Origin: an uncultured Collinsella sp.
GTDB taxonomy: Bacteria; Actinomycetota; Coriobacteriia; Coriobacteriales; Coriobacteriaceae
Reading direction: 5' to 3'
DNA length: 25,412 nt
Assembly (NCBI GenBank): GCA_902496645.1
Contig: CABVBR010000014.1
Coordinates: 1-25,412 of the forward strand
Shown: one piece after another, positions 25,173 through 25,412 of the stretch
Layout: every line of letters begins with the position of its first letter
How positions within the stretch are numbered: position 1 is the first letter of the stretch
Made by a program: the position numbers and the translations under genes
Notes under the pieces: model-generated
Told to the model about the DNA's origin: nothing
The model's input: the letters and a program-made list of their open reading frames with translations, nothing else
Database searches by the model: none

Positions 25173-25412
25173 CGGAGCCCTCACCGCCCATCATGGCAAC
25201 GACCTCCATAATGCGGTCGAAGAACTCTCGGCGGTCGGTGTCGCCGCGGCGCAGCTCGGTGAAGATCTTGCCGTCGCGAATAAACAGCACACGGCTCGTG
25301 TAGCTGGCGGCAAAGCTGTCGTGCGTGACCATGAGCACGGTGGCGCGCAGGCGGCGGTTAAGGGCCTCCAGGCTCTCGAGCAGCAGGCGAGCGCTCTTGG
25401 AATCGAGGGCGC
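25162..25412 (-). CDS. ABC transporter ATPase, BceA type, C-terminal part (5' end outside window)
   Basis: About 83 residues are visible on the minus strand up to the TAA at 25164-25162. It opens with the D-loop ALDSKSA directly after where Walker B would be, followed by ATVLMVTHDSFAASY with the switch histidine, then RVLFIRDGKIFTELRRGD, the usual end of MacB/BceA-family ATPases. The ATP-binding core is beyond the window edge. It overlaps the permease start, so the two are one operon in the order ATPase-permease. Confidence 0.9.
   Translation of the reverse strand, partial: ALDSKSARLLLESLEALNRRLRATVLMVTHDSFAASYTSRVLFIRDGKIFTELRRGDTDRREFFDRIMEVVAMMGGEGSDAL

Overview
The window is about 25 kb of high-GC DNA (roughly 58-60% by eye) from an anaerobic, fermentative, sugar-using bacterium. 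A two-polypeptide pyruvate formate-lyase, a sucrose-type PTS locus, heterodimeric ABC exporters and abundant long intergenic hairpins fit best with a gut Coriobacteriia such as Collinsella. That assignment is inference; there is no rRNA or other species marker here.

Layout. Positions 1-563 (+) hold the 3' end of homoserine kinase (thrB), whose stop codon lies inside a very long nested hairpin. Positions 852-2264 (-) hold a lower-GC two-gene island: a DUF3990 (ADP-ribosyltransferase-like) protein followed by an overlapping helix-turn-helix protein. It sits under a promoter embedded in a double dyad operator and is a probable toxin-antitoxin unit. Positions 2301-7009 (-) hold housekeeping genes: EngB/YsxC GTPase, MTA/SAH nucleosidase, a membrane-anchored class A beta-lactamase-like serine hydrolase, the pyruvate formate-lyase activating enzyme, and a DegV fatty-acid-binding protein. 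Positions 7286-12940 (-) hold a fructoside locus: LacI-family repressor, a divergent GH32 enzyme, a PTS EIIBC and a canonical GH32 sucrose-6-phosphate hydrolase, with four related LacI-type operators.

Positions 13205-15593 (-) are the highlight. The pyruvate formate-lyase gene stops before the glycyl-radical domain, and that domain is encoded by a separate 83-codon gene 85 bases downstream with its own strong ribosome binding site. The two proteins add up to one normal PFL. The activase at 5163-5981 would load the radical onto the small subunit. Two hairpins fill the gap between the genes and a 31-bp perfect nested hairpin follows the small gene.

Positions 16145-20816 (+) hold an overlapping operon of a MarR-family regulator and two ABC half-transporters forming a heterodimeric exporter. 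The first half has a degenerate ATPase site and an extra extracytoplasmic stretch of about 200 residues. The marR start codon lies in the arm of an RNA inverted repeat. Positions 20941-21174 form an element with 33-nt inverted ends, each carrying the start of a tiny mirrored ORF. Positions 21396-22427 (+) encode DAHP synthase, followed by about 540 bases of hairpin-rich non-coding DNA. Positions 22971-25412 (-) hold a BceAB-type ABC transporter: permease, plus the C-terminal end of the ATPase running off the window.
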